Below are positions 32,901-42,214 of a stretch of DNA of 64,000 nt, in pieces (the first letter of the stretch is position 1; each line of letters starts with the position of its first letter). The notes below the pieces were generated by a model, which had not been told where the DNA came from, searched no databases, and saw only the letters and a list, made by a program, of their open reading frames with translations. The stretch covers positions 1,178,001 to 1,242,000 of the forward strand of contig NZ_OCMY01000001.1 of assembly GCF_900215435.1 (NCBI RefSeq), in the 5' to 3' direction. Position numbers and translations under genes: made by a program. This DNA is from Candidatus Pantoea floridensis. GTDB lineage: Bacteria > Pseudomonadota > Gammaproteobacteria > Enterobacterales > Enterobacteriaceae.

Positions 32901-33430
32901 CCGGTGGTACGTTGATCGATATGGCGCAGCCCCAGCGAATTAAATAACAGCCAGGATTCACGATCGTACAGCGGGAAGAGAACATCGGCAGCACTGCCGT
33001 CCAGCCCACCTTTTGCATCAACGTTCAGCGCAACACGCGCCGATCCATATAAATTTAGCCAGCTTTCAACTGAACGATTCACTTCATTAACGGCAGCACC
33101 GCGTACCAGCGAACTGGCGGCATTGGCGCTGTCTTTCTGGCTGAGTACCGTCGCCAAAGTTTGTGCTTTATCACTGTAAGTGGCGTAACGTTCTTGTTCA
33201 GTTTGTTGTAAGGTTTCAGCCTGTTTGGCCGTGAGCGCTTTTTCATTGTCGCGACTTATTGAAGCGGCCTGCGCGACCGGCAGCAATGTTGAACTTAATA
33301 GGGTGGCGATCTGTATGGATAACGTCGTCCAGGCAACCCATTTTTTACCCGATAATTGAACTGATGATCTATTTCGCTGCGACCGTCTTTTTTCTTTTAT
33401 TAATTTATTTTCTTCATTGCTCATAACCAT
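29996..33430 (-). CDS. Intimin/invasin-family inverse autotransporter adhesin
   Basis: The 1144-aa surface protein has the family order. It begins with a basic extended N-terminus and hydrophobic signal (cleavage near 55, VAQA), followed by a linker and the intimin-type beta-barrel (about 110-335, SLVRGAAVNEVNRSVESWL to QLNYRLGDKW). A passenger follows with five Big_1-type immunoglobulin domains (about 475-568, 573-666, 673-765, 766-865, 866-955), separated by the repeated FIADxxTAxV signature, then a Big_2-like domain (960-1052). The C-terminal lectin-like domain has Cys1074 and Cys1142 for a tip disulfide. No LysM motif is obvious. Two ATGs (33430, 33424) are possible. It replaces yaaJ between talB and yaaA. 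A role in adhesion to host, plant or other cells is inferred. Confidence 0.9.
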   Translation of the reverse strand: MVMSNEENKLIKEKRRSQRNRSSVQLSGKKWVAWTTLSIQIATLLSSTLLPVAQAASISRDNEKALTAKQAETLQQTEQERYATYSDKAQTLATVLSQKDSANAASSLVRGAAVNEVNRSVESWLNLYGSARVALNVDAKGGLDGSAADVLFPLYDRESWLLFNSLGLRHIDQRTTGNIGIGGRYFADSWMMGINTFLDNDFTGKNRRFSVGAELGRDFAKISANTYWRISDWHQSRDFVDYDERPANGYDLRFEGWLPIYPQLGGTLAYEKYRGNEVALFGKDHRQKDPSAMTMGINYTPIPLVTLGSNYRSGSGGNNETQFNLQLNYRLGDKWSDHLDSDRVKQTRTLAGSRYDLVDRNNTIVLDYRRNDTVTLDIAPKHSGNASDTLLIKGHVRSKYPLKAIDWDIGPILAAGAKMVQQQSDSIVIMLPAYHYDRDLNANKYVISAVARDEKGNASKRVQTVVEVMPATGSFGAVKVVKNHAVANQIEHNQITAEILDNLGQPLENVEVRFSTSSAALLSSNKALSDAQGKVSVDIRHNKAISVPVTFEVSGKQQTTAVDFIADSTTATFEPGTLLVKQDNAIADGGSFNQVTGRILDAFGNPVAGMKMTLTMTNGATIQGDVITDENGVFVADVFNKKAGEARVTVQVNGQSQELSTTFIADNGSASPTLTLVKDNSAANGTAMNTLQVKVVDANSNDVPAQSITVSASNGAKLKADTVVTNASGVATIEVSNTLAGITNVVIETNGKQRKLDTHFIADVATAKVTDFVVQQNGVVANGSATNTLKAVLKDALNNPIAGEVINFTATNGASIQGSGTASNAQGEVIVAATNLRAGTSKVSAAFNGSQMTQDIQFIADASTAKVDDATFIITRDRAEAGKEANRVSMKVVDANSNPVAGVKVRFSATNGATPANPEVSTDKDGNLSVEINSTKIGTARLTATSGNVLTRDLTFSGISSIQGLDLANGAVRSYQPGAAFPQTGLKNASFNVVVNNLAAAATDFIWSSSDPAVTVNASGKVTINDLPASRTVEISAKDKTTATSLRYSFTLKHWAFVPSPNSEVLFANASAYCASEGAVLPNPTMIGAQGTRSVGTVFGEWGNLATLVNSNFWTDNPLYHFHPDDAWYHVHTAGVKALTVCIK

Positions 33431-33805
33431 TCATCCATATAGTTAAAGTTTCACTCCATTGCTAATAGAGATATGCGCCAATAGCCATTAACAGCCGCTT
33501 TAATTTATCAGAAGAAAACGATTGAACAAAAATAATAACTAATTGATAAATAAACACAAAATACAAAAAGACATCCTTTGAGACCGTTCTCAACATTAAA
33601 CTTTCAGACTTTTATAAAGAAAAAAAGTTAAATTTAAGACTGGGCTTAACCTGCACCACAAATAACATCGACACCTCTATTTACCGTTTCTTAAAAGTCC
33701 ACCTGTTGCTTTGATAATTAACAACGCACTCTGGCCGGTTCGATTACGCAGATGAATTTGTTACACTCATCACGTCATTTCAAAACTCAATGGAAAAGCA
33801 AAACC
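33431..33805. promoter_or_regulatory. AT-rich divergent intergenic region with a 16-bp palindrome
   Basis: This 375-base region has no gene and is much richer in A+T than its surroundings. It would contain the promoters of the adhesin (minus) and yaaA (plus). TTGAGA-CCGT-TCTCAA (33578-33593) is a perfect-arm palindrome 148 bp upstream of the adhesin start and is a candidate operator. The low GC suits H-NS-type silencing, which is an inference. Confidence 0.45.
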
Positions 33806-34582
33806 ATGCTGATTGTCATCTCTCCTGCGAAGACGCTGGATTACGAAAGCCCGCTGGCGACCAAGCGTTTTACTCAGCCGGCGTTGTTAGACAAGTCACA
33901 ACAGCTGATTCAGGTGGCGCGCAGCCTTTCACCGGCGCAAATCAGCTCGCTGATGGGCATTAGCGATAAGCTGGCGCATCTCAATGCCGATCGTTTTCAC
34001 AGCTGGCAACCCACATTCACACCAGATAACGCGCGTCAGGCGATTCTGGCGTTTAAAGGTGATGTCTATACCGGTTTGCAGGCTGAAACCTTCAACGATG
34101 GCGATTTCGAGTTTGCCCAGCAGCACCTGCGCATGCTTTCTGGCTTATATGGCTTGCTGCGACCACTCGATCTAATGCAGCCCTATCGTCTGGAGATGGG
34201 GATCAAGCTGGCGAATCCGGCCGGGAAGGATCTTTACGGCTTCTGGGGCGATCTGCTAACGGAGAAGTTGAACGAGGCAATTGCGGAACAGGGCGATGAA
34301 GTGCTGATCAATCTGGCATCCGATGAGTATTTCAAAGCCATCAAGCCAAAACAACTCAACGCGCAGTTGATCAAACCGGTTTTCCTGGATGAGAAGAACG
34401 GCAAATTTAAAGTCATCAGCTTCTACGCTAAGAAAGCGCGTGGTTTGATGAGCCGCTATGTGATTCAGAACCGCCTGACCAAGCCAGCGCAGTTGAAGAA
34501 ATTCGATGTGGATGGCTACTTCTTTGATGCGGCAGAAAGCAAAGATAACGAGCTGGTGTTTAAGCGCCGCGAGCAGAAATAA
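33806..34582 (+). CDS. yaaA: Peroxide-stress protein YaaA
   Basis: YaaA (DUF328/UPF0246) lowers intracellular unincorporated iron and limits DNA damage during H2O2 stress in E. coli. The ATG at 33806 ([17 protein letters not shown]) gives 258 aa, exactly the E. coli length; the frame runs upstream to 33752 without support. Conserved motifs include [37 protein letters not shown] and [13 protein letters not shown]. Confidence 0.95.
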   Translation: MLIVISPAKTLDYESPLATKRFTQPALLDKSQQLIQVARSLSPAQISSLMGISDKLAHLNADRFHSWQPTFTPDNARQAILAFKGDVYTGLQAETFNDGDFEFAQQHLRMLSGLYGLLRPLDLMQPYRLEMGIKLANPAGKDLYGFWGDLLTEKLNEAIAEQGDEVLINLASDEYFKAIKPKQLNAQLIKPVFLDEKNGKFKVISFYAKKARGLMSRYVIQNRLTKPAQLKKFDVDGYFFDAAESKDNELVFKRREQK

Positions 34583-34585
34583 GCA

Positions 34586-34607
34586 GGGTCGCCATGAATG
34601 GCGACCC
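34586..34607. repeat. Palindromic repeat, GGTCGCCA family (copy 2)
   Basis: GGGTCGCCA (34586-34594), loop TGAA, TGGCGACCC (34599-34607). Core and loop are identical to the copy at 5974-5993. No T run follows on either strand, so this copy is a poor terminator. Confidence 0.75.
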
Positions 34608-34624
34608 CATCTCAGCATGGTTAT

Positions 34625-34651
34625 GTAGGGTGCGCATTAATGCGCACCTAC
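34625..34651. repeat. Palindromic repeat, GGTGCGCATTAATGCGCACC family (copy 1)
   Basis: A perfect 20-bp palindrome (34629-34648) extended by GTAG on the left and TAC on the right. The same 20 bp occur at 43300-43319, where the GTAG-type flank is on the other side, so the two copies are in opposite orientation. Confidence 0.8.
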
Positions 34652-34656
34652 TGGAT

Positions 34657-35940
34657 TTACTTCAGCAAAAACGCCCGCAGCTCAGCGAAATCGCCTTTCA
34701 GATTGTGTGACAGCAGTGGCAAATCGGCACGCTCGGCCAGCTCTTTTGGCAGCGGCAGATCCTGACCTAAAATCTCATCTACGCTCTCTTTGAACTTCGC
34801 CGGATGCGCAGTCCCAAGGAACAGGCCATATTCGCCCTCCTGCAGATTATCGCGCAGCAGACGATAAGCGATTGCCGCATGCGGTTCTGAGATATAGCCA
34901 ATCTCCGCCAGCTCGCGCATAGTGGATTTGGTGGTTTCATCAGAAACCGCACCGTAAGCCAGATCGGTCAAACGCCAGGTTTTGCGGCGGAACAACTCTT
35001 CCACGCGCGGCCAGTTGTTAGGCTGGCTAACATCCATCGCATTCGACAGCGTAGCCACCGTCGCATTTGGCTGCCATGCGCCGTTGCCGAGGAAGCGCGG
35101 CACGGTGTCATTGGCATTGGTCGCAGCGATAAAACGCTTGATCGGCAGACCCAGCGATTTCGCCAATAGACCCGCCGTCAGATCACCAAAGTTACCGCTT
35201 GGTACGGAAACCACCAGCTGGTTGCGCTGCTCTTGTGGCAGCTGCGCCACCGCTTCGAAGTAGTAGCAAATCTGCGCCAGCAGGCGGCTGATGTTAATAG
35301 AGTTCGCCGAGTTCAGACCAATCGCCTTCTTCAGCTCTTCATCATCAAATGCCTGTTTTACCAGCGCCTGGCACGCATCGAAATCGCCTTCAACCGCGAT
35401 GGTTTCAATGTTGCCGCCCAGCGTACAGAACAGTTTCTCCTGCAACGGGCTGATTTTGCCCTGCGGATAGAGAATCACCACGCGCACGTTTTCCATGCCG
35501 TAGAACGCATGCGCCACGGCGGCACCGGTATCGCCGGAAGTCGCGGTCAGAATGGTGATCTGCTCATCCGCGCCGCTTACGTACGAGAGCATCTGCGCCA
35601 TAAAGCGGCCGCCAAAATCTTTAAACGCCAGCGTTGGGCCGTGGAACAGCTCAAGGCAAGCCACATCAGCGCTCACCTTCGCGACGGGAGCCGGGAAAGC
35701 AAAGGCGTTTTTCACGCGCTCAGCCAGCTGATGCGCCGCAATTTCATCGCCAATGTAAGCAGACAGGATTTTGCTGCTGCGGCTGACGAAATCCATCTCC
35801 AGCATGGCATCGATATCGGTTAGTTCAAATTCCGGCAGTTCGAGCGGGAAAAACAGCCCTTGCTGCGAGCCGAGGCCCTGTTTAACCGCCTGAGCAAAAC
35901 TAACCTGCTCGTTGTGATCTTTAAGGTTGTAGAGTTTCAT
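34657..35940 (-). CDS. thrC: Threonine synthase ThrC
   Basis: ThrC is the PLP enzyme that converts O-phosphohomoserine to threonine. The 427-aa protein has PLP lysine Lys107 in GPTLAFKDFGGRF and the phosphate/PLP loops ATSGDTGAAVAHAF and VVSVPSGNFGDLTAG. It is the last gene of thrLABC, 3 bases after thrB. No T-tract terminator follows it, only the palindromic repeats. Confidence 0.98.
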   Translation of the reverse strand: MKLYNLKDHNEQVSFAQAVKQGLGSQQGLFFPLELPEFELTDIDAMLEMDFVSRSSKILSAYIGDEIAAHQLAERVKNAFAFPAPVAKVSADVACLELFHGPTLAFKDFGGRFMAQMLSYVSGADEQITILTATSGDTGAAVAHAFYGMENVRVVILYPQGKISPLQEKLFCTLGGNIETIAVEGDFDACQALVKQAFDDEELKKAIGLNSANSINISRLLAQICYYFEAVAQLPQEQRNQLVVSVPSGNFGDLTAGLLAKSLGLPIKRFIAATNANDTVPRFLGNGAWQPNATVATLSNAMDVSQPNNWPRVEELFRRKTWRLTDLAYGAVSDETTKSTMRELAEIGYISEPHAAIAYRLLRDNLQEGEYGLFLGTAHPAKFKESVDEILGQDLPLPKELAERADLPLLSHNLKGDFAELRAFLLK

Positions 35941-35943
35941 GCA

Positions 35944-36873
35944 TTATCCCAATTTACGTGCGCCAGCCGTATCAAGACGGCAGATGTGGACGAAACCTTC
36001 TTCATTCTGCAGATAGTGCTGGCTCAGCCAGTCCGCCATCCGCTGTGCCGTTGCCATCTCGTTGCAAACGGCGAAAAGCGTGGGGCCAGAACCCGAAATG
36101 CCGCACGCCAGCGCGCCAATATCCTGCGCGGCTTTACGCGCATCGGCGAAGCCCGGCAGCAGTTTGGTACGATACGGCTCGGCGATAACATCCTGCATAA
36201 GTTTAGCCGCCAGCCCAGGCTGGCGCGTATGACAGGCGTGAATAAAGCCCGCCAGCAGACGTCCATGCTTGATGGCATCTTCTTTGCGATATTGCGCCGG
36301 CAAAATGGCGCGCGCTTCGGCGGTGGAGACTTTGATGCCCGGATAGGCCATCACCCACAACCATTCGTCAAAGCACGGCACCTCCTGACTGATAATGCCG
36401 TTCTCTTCAATCATCAGCTGTACGCCACCGAGGAAGCATGGCGCGACGTTATCGTAGTGCACGCTGCCGGAAATCCGCCCTTCCAGCTCGCCCATCAGCG
36501 CCAGCAGTTCAGTATCATTCAGCGGTTTGCCGCAGAACTCGTTCATCGCCATTAGCCCAGCCACCACCGAGCAGGCGCTGGAGCCGAGGCCGGAACCGAT
36601 CGGCATATTTTTTTCCAGCGTCATCGCCACCGGAACCTGTTTGCCAATCGCCTGGCAAAAACGCTCCCAGCACTGATAAACGATGTTCTCCTGCGGATTG
36701 CTCGGCAGTTTGCTGACAAAGCGCCCGGAATTCACCAGGCTAAAGCTGTCGGCCGCTTCCACGGAAACACAGTCACCCAGCAGGGTGCCATCCACCGGCG
36801 AAACCGCTGCGCCTAGCACATCAAAGCCGACGCTAACGTTGCCTATCGAGGCCGGTGCATAAATTTTTACCAT
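35944..36873 (-). CDS. thrB: Homoserine kinase ThrB
   Basis: ThrB is a GHMP-family kinase phosphorylating homoserine. The 309-aa protein starts [23 protein letters not shown] and has the ATP loop [17 protein letters not shown] and [12 protein letters not shown]. Two consecutive ATGs exist: 36876 overlaps the thrA stop (TGATG), and 36873 gives the E. coli-like N-terminus. I use the latter, but either is coupled to thrA. Confidence 0.97.
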   Translation of the reverse strand: MVKIYAPASIGNVSVGFDVLGAAVSPVDGTLLGDCVSVEAADSFSLVNSGRFVSKLPSNPQENIVYQCWERFCQAIGKQVPVAMTLEKNMPIGSGLGSSACSVVAGLMAMNEFCGKPLNDTELLALMGELEGRISGSVHYDNVAPCFLGGVQLMIEENGIISQEVPCFDEWLWVMAYPGIKVSTAEARAILPAQYRKEDAIKHGRLLAGFIHACHTRQPGLAAKLMQDVIAEPYRTKLLPGFADARKAAQDIGALACGISGSGPTLFAVCNEMATAQRMADWLSQHYLQNEEGFVHICRLDTAGARKLG

Positions 36874-36875
36874 CA

Positions 36876-39338
36876 TCAAACTCCCAACTTCCACGACAGC
36901 GTACGCAACAGGTCAGCAAATACGCCAGCAGCTGTTACATCATTCCCCGCACCATATCCACGCAGAACCAGCGGGATGGGCTGATAATAGCGGCTGTAAA
37001 ATGCCAGCGCATTCTCACCGTTCTTCACTTTGTACAGCGGATCGTTGCCGTCCACCGCATCAATCTTCACTTTGCAGACGCCGCCCTCTTCAATCGCACC
37101 GACGAAGCGCAGCACTTTCCCTTCGTCACGTGCTTTGGCAATGCGCGCCGCAAAAGCATTATCCAACTCCGGCAGGCGTTCCATAAACTGCTCAACGTCG
37201 GCGATATCCGCCAGGCTGGCGGGCAGCAGCGGTTCGATGTCGATATCGCTTAGCTCCAGCTGATGTCCGGCTTCGCGCGCCAGAATCAGCAGTTTACGCG
37301 CCACGTCGGTGCCGGAAAGGTCGTCGCGCGGGTCCGGCTCGGTAAAGCCCAGCTCACGCGCCATTTTGGTGGCTTCTGACAGCGAAACGCCTTCATCGAG
37401 TTTACCGAAGATAAAGGAGAGTGAACCCGAAAGAATACCGGAGAATTTGATCAGCTCATCACCGGCGTTCATCAGGTTTTGCAGGTTTTCGATCACCGGT
37501 AAACCGGCGCCCACGTTGGTGTCGTACAGGAACTTACGGCGCGACTTCGCCGCTGCGGCACGCATCTGCTGGTAATAATTCCACGACGAGGTGTTGGCCT
37601 TTTTGTTCGGCGTGACCACATGGAAGCCCTCGGCGAGGAAATCCGCATATTGATCGGCCACCGCCTGGCTGGAGGTACAATCGACGATCACCGGATTCAG
37701 CAGGTGATACTCCTTCACCAAACGAATCAAGCGGCCGAGATTGAACGGCTCTTTGGCTTCGCTCAACTCCGCCTTCCAGTTGCTGAGGTCGATACCGTGC
37801 ACGTTGGTTAACAGCGCACGCGAGTTAGCGATGCCGCACACGCGCAGATCGATATGCTTCTGTTTCAGCCACGCTTGCTGGCGGTGCAGCTGATCGAGCA
37901 GCGCCGCGCCAACGCCGCCAACGCCGACCACGAACACTTCGATCACCTGATCGGTGGCGAACAGCATTTGGTGCACCACGCGGACGCCAGTGGTGACTTC
38001 ATCATTGCTCACGACGACCGAGATGGAACGCTCAGACGAGCCCTGCGCAATCGCCACGATATTGATATTGGCGCGCGCCAATGCCGAGAAGAATTTAGCG
38101 GAGATGCCGCGCAGCGTTCGCATGCCATCGCCCACCACCGAGATCACCGCAAGCTGTTCCAGCACGTCGAGCGGATCGAGCAGGCCATCTTTCAACTCCA
38201 GGTAAAACTCCTCTTCCAGCACGCGACGCGCACGCGCCTGGTCGCTTTGCGGTACGCAGAAGCTGATGCTGTATTCGGAAGAGGACTGAGTGATCAGTAC
38301 CACCGAAATGCCGGTGCGTGACATGGCAGCGAACACGCGCGCCGCCATGCCCACCATGCCTTTCATACCCGGACCGGAGACGTTAAACATCGCCATGTTG
38401 TTCAGGTTGGTAATGCCTTTCACCGGATTTTCATCCAGCTCGCCTTCGCCGCCAATTAAGGTGCCCGGCGCTTGCGGATTGGCGGTGTTTTTAATCAGGC
38501 AAGGAATCTGAAACTGGGCGATAGGTGCGATAGTGCGAGGGTGAAGTACTTTAGCGCCGAAGTAGGAGAGCTCCATCGCTTCCTGATAAGACATGGATTT
38601 CAGCAAGCGCGCATCTGGCACCTGACGTGGATCGCAGGTGTAGACACCGTCGACATCAGTCCAGATTTCACAACAGTCGGCGCGCAGGCAAGCGGCCAAC
38701 ACGGCAGCAGAATAGTCAGAGCCGTTGCGGCCCAACACCACCAATTCGCCCTTCTCATTGCCCGCGGTGAAACCGGCCATCAGGATAAAATGATCCGCCG
38801 GGATCTGGCTGGCAGCGATGCGGCGGGTGGATTCAGCAATATCAACGGTAGATTCAAGGTAATGACCGACGGCCAGCAGCTTTTCAACCGGATCGATAAC
38901 GGTCACTTTATGGCCGCGCGCCTGCAGCAGCGCTTCCATAATGGCAATCGACAGCTTCTCGCCACGGCAGATGATGGCTGCGTTGACGGCATCGGGACAT
39001 TGGCCCAGCAGGCTGATGCCGTGCAGCACTTGCTTTAATTGCGCAAATTCCAGCTGTACGCGGGTTTTCAGTCCGTCGAAGTCAAAACCGGGCTGCGCAT
39101 CATGCAAGCCTTGCAGCAGGTCGGCAAAAATGCGTTCGGCATCACTGATATTCGGTAACGTATCCTGGCCGCTGATGGTTTTCTCAATCATCGCCACCAG
39201 ATGATTGGTAATTTTCGCTGGCGCAGAGAGAACGGTCGCAACCTGTCCCTGTTGTGCATTGCTTTCCAGAATGTCCGCCACGCGGAGAAAACGATCCGCA
39301 TTGGCCACTGAGGTTCCGCCGAATTTCAGCACTCGCAT
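36876..39338 (-). CDS. thrA: Bifunctional aspartokinase I / homoserine dehydrogenase I ThrA
   Basis: ThrA performs the first and third steps from aspartate to threonine. The 820 aa equal E. coli. Layout: aspartokinase (KFGGTSVAN at the N-terminus, [19 protein letters not shown]), two ACT regulatory modules ([21 protein letters not shown] and [21 protein letters not shown]) that bind threonine, then homoserine dehydrogenase with its NAD loop ([11 protein letters not shown]) and [20 protein letters not shown]. Expression is controlled by the thrL attenuator just upstream. Confidence 0.99.
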   Translation of the reverse strand: MRVLKFGGTSVANADRFLRVADILESNAQQGQVATVLSAPAKITNHLVAMIEKTISGQDTLPNISDAERIFADLLQGLHDAQPGFDFDGLKTRVQLEFAQLKQVLHGISLLGQCPDAVNAAIICRGEKLSIAIMEALLQARGHKVTVIDPVEKLLAVGHYLESTVDIAESTRRIAASQIPADHFILMAGFTAGNEKGELVVLGRNGSDYSAAVLAACLRADCCEIWTDVDGVYTCDPRQVPDARLLKSMSYQEAMELSYFGAKVLHPRTIAPIAQFQIPCLIKNTANPQAPGTLIGGEGELDENPVKGITNLNNMAMFNVSGPGMKGMVGMAARVFAAMSRTGISVVLITQSSSEYSISFCVPQSDQARARRVLEEEFYLELKDGLLDPLDVLEQLAVISVVGDGMRTLRGISAKFFSALARANINIVAIAQGSSERSISVVVSNDEVTTGVRVVHQMLFATDQVIEVFVVGVGGVGAALLDQLHRQQAWLKQKHIDLRVCGIANSRALLTNVHGIDLSNWKAELSEAKEPFNLGRLIRLVKEYHLLNPVIVDCTSSQAVADQYADFLAEGFHVVTPNKKANTSSWNYYQQMRAAAAKSRRKFLYDTNVGAGLPVIENLQNLMNAGDELIKFSGILSGSLSFIFGKLDEGVSLSEATKMARELGFTEPDPRDDLSGTDVARKLLILAREAGHQLELSDIDIEPLLPASLADIADVEQFMERLPELDNAFAARIAKARDEGKVLRFVGAIEEGGVCKVKIDAVDGNDPLYKVKNGENALAFYSRYYQPIPLVLRGYGAGNDVTAAGVFADLLRTLSWKLGV

Positions 39339-39365
39339 AGTTGAAGCTCTCCTGAATTTTTGCCG

Positions 39366-39399
39366 AAAAAAAAGCCCGCACTGTTTAGGTGCGGGCTTT
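39366..39399 (-). terminator. thr operon attenuator (intrinsic terminator)
   Basis: AAAGCCCGCAC (39371-39381) and GTGCGGGCTTT (39389-39399) form an 11-bp stem. On the minus strand a run of eight T follows. It lies between thrL and thrA. The thrL end also contains GTGCGGGC, which can pair with the terminator arm, giving the alternative fold used in attenuation. Confidence 0.93.
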
Positions 39400-39422
39400 T
39401 TTCTTTGTTTTTCCTGTATGCG

Positions 39423-39494
39423 TCAGCCCGCACCGTTACCTGTGGTAATGGTGGTGGTAATAATAATTGTGGTGTTCAGGCTGAGTTTACGCAT
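39423..39494 (-). CDS. thrL: thr operon leader peptide ThrL
   Basis: A 23-codon ORF (ATG at 39494, TGA at 39423-39425) begins MRKLSLN, continues with a run TTIIITTTITT and ends GNGAG. Seven Thr and four Ile codons in a row of eleven make it the regulatory codon block: ribosome stalling at low charged tRNA-Thr or tRNA-Ile would prevent the attenuator from forming. The last residues equal those of E. coli ThrL. Confidence 0.95.
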   Translation of the reverse strand: MRKLSLNTTIIITTTITTGNGAG

Positions 39495-39539
39495 TTAGAT
39501 TTTTTTCTGTCTGTCTTTGTCTTGTCCGTCTGCCTTCCA

Positions 39540-39568
39540 GAAGTAAAGCAAAGCGCACGTTAAGTCAA
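39540..39568 (-). promoter_or_regulatory. Candidate thr operon promoter
   Basis: On the minus strand TTGACT (plus 39563-39568) is followed after 17 bp by TACTTC (39540-39545). The -35 context TTGACTTA equals that of E. coli thr; the -10 is weak. Confidence 0.5.
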
Positions 39569-39683
39569 CGAATTTGTCTTAGCCGCGCCCGCTTCGCCGC
39601 TGCGCACTGCTGCGCTTGTCGGGGTAAATCCTATTGCGATCGTTCACGAGATGAGGGGATTAACCCGATCTGTCACTAGCAAC

Positions 39684-40388
39684 TCAGGATTTATCCGAGC
39701 AATTATCTATAAGTTTTTTTTCTACATCGTGGAGTAAGCGATGCAGCATGGCGCTATCGCGCTGTTCCAACAGGCCAATGCGCTGGTCGATCCAGTCAGA
39801 CATTTTGACGTCATCGCTAACATCCAGTTTCACCAACAGCTGGTGGAAACGCTCTCGCAGCGCCTGAAGTTGATGGGCGTTAGCCGCCTCGGCAGGTTCG
39901 GCCGCAATCTGATTCAGCGCTGACAGCTGATAACAATACACCATCACCGCCTGGCCAAGATTAAGCGAAGGATAGTCATTCGCCATGGGAATGCCGGTCA
40001 ACAGATCAACCTGCTCCAGCTCTTCATTGGTTAAGCCGCTGTCTTCACGGCCAAACACCAGTGCGATACGGCTTAGCCACTGACGTTTTTCCTGCAGAAT
40101 GTTTTCAACCTGAACGGGTGTAGCGTAATAGCGAAACTTCGCGCGGCTGCGTGCAGTGGTCGCCACGGAGAAATCCACATCCTTAAGCGCCTCGCTCAGC
40201 GTGGCATAGGTTTTTACGTTATCGAGGATCTCGCCGGCACCGTGCGCCACACGCCGTGCTGCCGGATCTTGCCAGGCATCGCTGGCCACAATGCGCAACT
40301 CGCTGAATCCCATGGTTTTCATGGCACGAGCAGCCGCGCCGATATTTTCCGGACGGGCGGGAGAGACAAGGATTAAGGGGAAATGCAT
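39684..40388 (-). CDS. yjtD: SpoU/TrmH-family RNA methyltransferase YjtD (LasT)
   Basis: The 234-aa protein is a SPOUT-fold methyltransferase close to E. coli LasT/YjtD (228 aa). Motifs visible are SPARPENIGAAARAMKTMGF (N-terminal), LVFGREDSGLTNEEL and YPSLNLGQAVMVYCYQL, the knotted SAM-binding site. It is related to TrmJ, but the RNA target is not established from sequence. It lies between the thr promoter and arcA, as in E. coli. Confidence 0.92.
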   Translation of the reverse strand: MHFPLILVSPARPENIGAAARAMKTMGFSELRIVASDAWQDPAARRVAHGAGEILDNVKTYATLSEALKDVDFSVATTARSRAKFRYYATPVQVENILQEKRQWLSRIALVFGREDSGLTNEELEQVDLLTGIPMANDYPSLNLGQAVMVYCYQLSALNQIAAEPAEAANAHQLQALRERFHQLLVKLDVSDDVKMSDWIDQRIGLLEQRDSAMLHRLLHDVEKKLIDNCSDKS

Positions 40389-40977
40389 GATTTTTCCATC
40401 GAGCGATTAAGAACTCGCATTATGTTGGCATGCAGCAGAGAAAATACCAACCGTCGCGGTGTGAGAAAATAAGATGTTAAGGATGTTAAAAGAGGAGAAA
40501 ATCTCTGTGTAGGGAAAATTAGTGGGCATAAGCAAAATTATAGCACTTATCTGGCACAAACCCCTTTCATTTCAATTTATTGAAATATAATTTCCTGCGC
40601 ATTTACCTTTCCGTTCGGCCAGGGATAAATGTAGCGAAAATGCTGCATTTTGTGAGCTAAACTAGCATTCCTGGAGAAGTTTTTCATAAAAGTGTTAACG
40701 TGCTACACTTGCATTTGATATAAGTCAACGAAGCGTTGTTTTTATGCTTATCGGTTGTTGTTGGTGCTGTTAGGTTGCTGTTAATACGGTTAGGATGAGC
40801 GCCAGTCCGATACCCTCGGGGCGCGCAAATATCCATCCTGACTGGCTGAGCTAACACTGAAGTTGACGTAGATGGATGGTGTATTCCGAAGATTATTTCG
40901 TATACCGGTTGCGACAAGGTTCAGCAACCGCCGTACGCCCTGTTTTCGATTTGTTGGCAAATTTTAGGTAGCGAAAC
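40389..40977 (+). promoter_or_regulatory. Long arcA upstream region: candidate FNR box and structured leader
   Basis: These 589 bases hold no supported gene. Three features stand out. ATTTCAA-TTTA-TTGAAAT (40569-40586) is a perfect palindrome in AT-rich sequence. TTGAT-ATAA-GTCAA (40715-40728) matches the FNR consensus at nine of ten defined bases, fitting the FNR activation of arcA known in E. coli. Further down, GTTAG/CTAAC, GGATG/CATCC and GCCAGTC/GACTGGC (40789-40855) can pair, the last two in a crossing arrangement. A -10-like TACACT lies at about 40704-40709. Confidence 0.6.
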
Positions 40978-41694
40978 ATGCAGACCCCGCACATTCTTAT
41001 CGTTGAAGACGAACTGGTCACGCGTAACACCCTCAAAAGCATCTTTGAGGCAGAAGGTTACGTGGTCTATGAAGCCACCGACGGCGCCGAGATGCATCAG
41101 ATTTTGACGGAGAACGACGTCAATCTGGTGATTATGGATATCAACCTGCCAGGTAAAAACGGTTTGCTGCTGGCGCGCGAATTGCGCGAACAAGCAAACG
41201 TGGCGCTGATGTTCCTGACAGGTCGTGATAATGAAGTGGATAAAATCCTCGGCCTGGAAATTGGTGCCGATGATTACATCACCAAACCTTTCAACCCGCG
41301 TGAATTGACTATTCGTGCCCGCAATTTACTGTCGCGCACCATGAATCTGGCAATGCCGAGTGAAGAGCGCCGTCAGGTTGAAAGCTATCGCTTTAATGGC
41401 TGGGAGCTGGACATCAACAGCCGCTCACTGATCAGCCCGAATGGCGAACAGTACAAACTGCCGCGCAGTGAATTCCGCGCCATGCTGCACTTCTGTGAGA
41501 ACCCAGGCAAAATCCAAACGCGTGGCGACCTGCTGAAGAAAATGACCGGTCGCGAGCTGAAGCCGCATGACCGTACCGTGGATGTCACCATCCGCCGTAT
41601 TCGCAAGCATTTCGAATCTACGCCAGATACGCCAGAAATCATCGCCACCATTCATGGCGAAGGCTACCGCTTCTGCGGTGAGCTGCAGGATTAA
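40978..41694 (+). CDS. arcA: Two-component response regulator ArcA
   Basis: ArcA is the OmpR-class regulator of aerobic/anaerobic respiratory genes, phosphorylated by ArcB. The 238 aa equal E. coli. The receiver domain has the acidic pair in VEDE (10-11), phosphoacceptor Asp54 in [12 protein letters not shown] and Lys in [11 protein letters not shown]; the winged-helix DNA-binding domain ends the protein ([15 protein letters not shown]). It has a long 5' leader and a bidirectional terminator. Confidence 0.99.
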   Translation: MQTPHILIVEDELVTRNTLKSIFEAEGYVVYEATDGAEMHQILTENDVNLVIMDINLPGKNGLLLARELREQANVALMFLTGRDNEVDKILGLEIGADDYITKPFNPRELTIRARNLLSRTMNLAMPSEERRQVESYRFNGWELDINSRSLISPNGEQYKLPRSEFRAMLHFCENPGKIQTRGDLLKKMTGRELKPHDRTVDVTIRRIRKHFESTPDTPEIIATIHGEGYRFCGELQD

Positions 41695-41702
41695 GTTTGA
41701 AT

Positions 41703-41731
41703 GAAAAAAACGCCCATCAGGGCGTTTTTTT
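41703..41731. terminator. Bidirectional terminator between arcA and creA
   Basis: AAAAAACGCCC (41705-41715) and GGGCGTTTTTT (41720-41730) with loop ATCA, A- and T-runs on the two sides. It serves the convergent arcA and creA transcripts. Confidence 0.92.
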
Positions 41732-41740
41732 ATGCCTGCA

Positions 41741-42214
41741 TTAATGCCAGGGCATAATCGGCACGGCGCTAAGCGCATTTTTTGGCGAACCATCCACCAC
41801 TTTGTCTGAGTAGCTCAGGTACACCAGAGCATGACGTTTCTGGTCAAAGAAGCGCACTACCTGCAGTTTCTTGAATACCAGCGATGTCCGTTTCTTGAAC
41901 ACCACTTCACCTTGCGACTTGCCTTGTGCGATTTTATCGCTAAGCTCTACCGGCCCAACCTGTTGGCAGGAGATGGCGGCGTCAGAAGTATCTTCCGCCA
42001 AACCCAGTCCGCCCTTAATGCCACCGGTTTTTGCCCGACTGATATAACAGGTTACATTTTTTACATCGGGGTCATCGAAGGCTTCCACCACGATCTTATG
42101 ATCGGGCCCGAACATCTTGAATACCGTGTCTACAGAGCCGATTTCCTCGGCCTGAACGCCAGCGCTGAACACATAAGTTGCCAGCGTGATTATAAGAATA
42201 CGAGCTATTGTCAT
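41741..42214 (-). CDS. creA: Periplasmic protein CreA
   Basis: The ATG at 42214 gives 157 aa, the E. coli length, with a signal peptide (cleavage after VQA, then [18 protein letters not shown]). The conserved core [24 protein letters not shown] and [18 protein letters not shown] identifies CreA. Its function is not established. The frame runs upstream to 42262 without support. In E. coli creA is followed by creBCD; here arcA follows directly, so creBCD are missing from this locus. Confidence 0.94.
   Translation of the reverse strand: MTIARILIITLATYVFSAGVQAEEIGSVDTVFKMFGPDHKIVVEAFDDPDVKNVTCYISRAKTGGIKGGLGLAEDTSDAAISCQQVGPVELSDKIAQGKSQGEVVFKKRTSLVFKKLQVVRFFDQKRHALVYLSYSDKVVDGSPKNALSAVPIMPWH

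Noticed and set aside
40684..40917. 77-aa minus-strand frame in the arcA leader
   Set aside because: It overlaps the conserved, structured leader of arcA, has low-complexity composition and no family resemblance.
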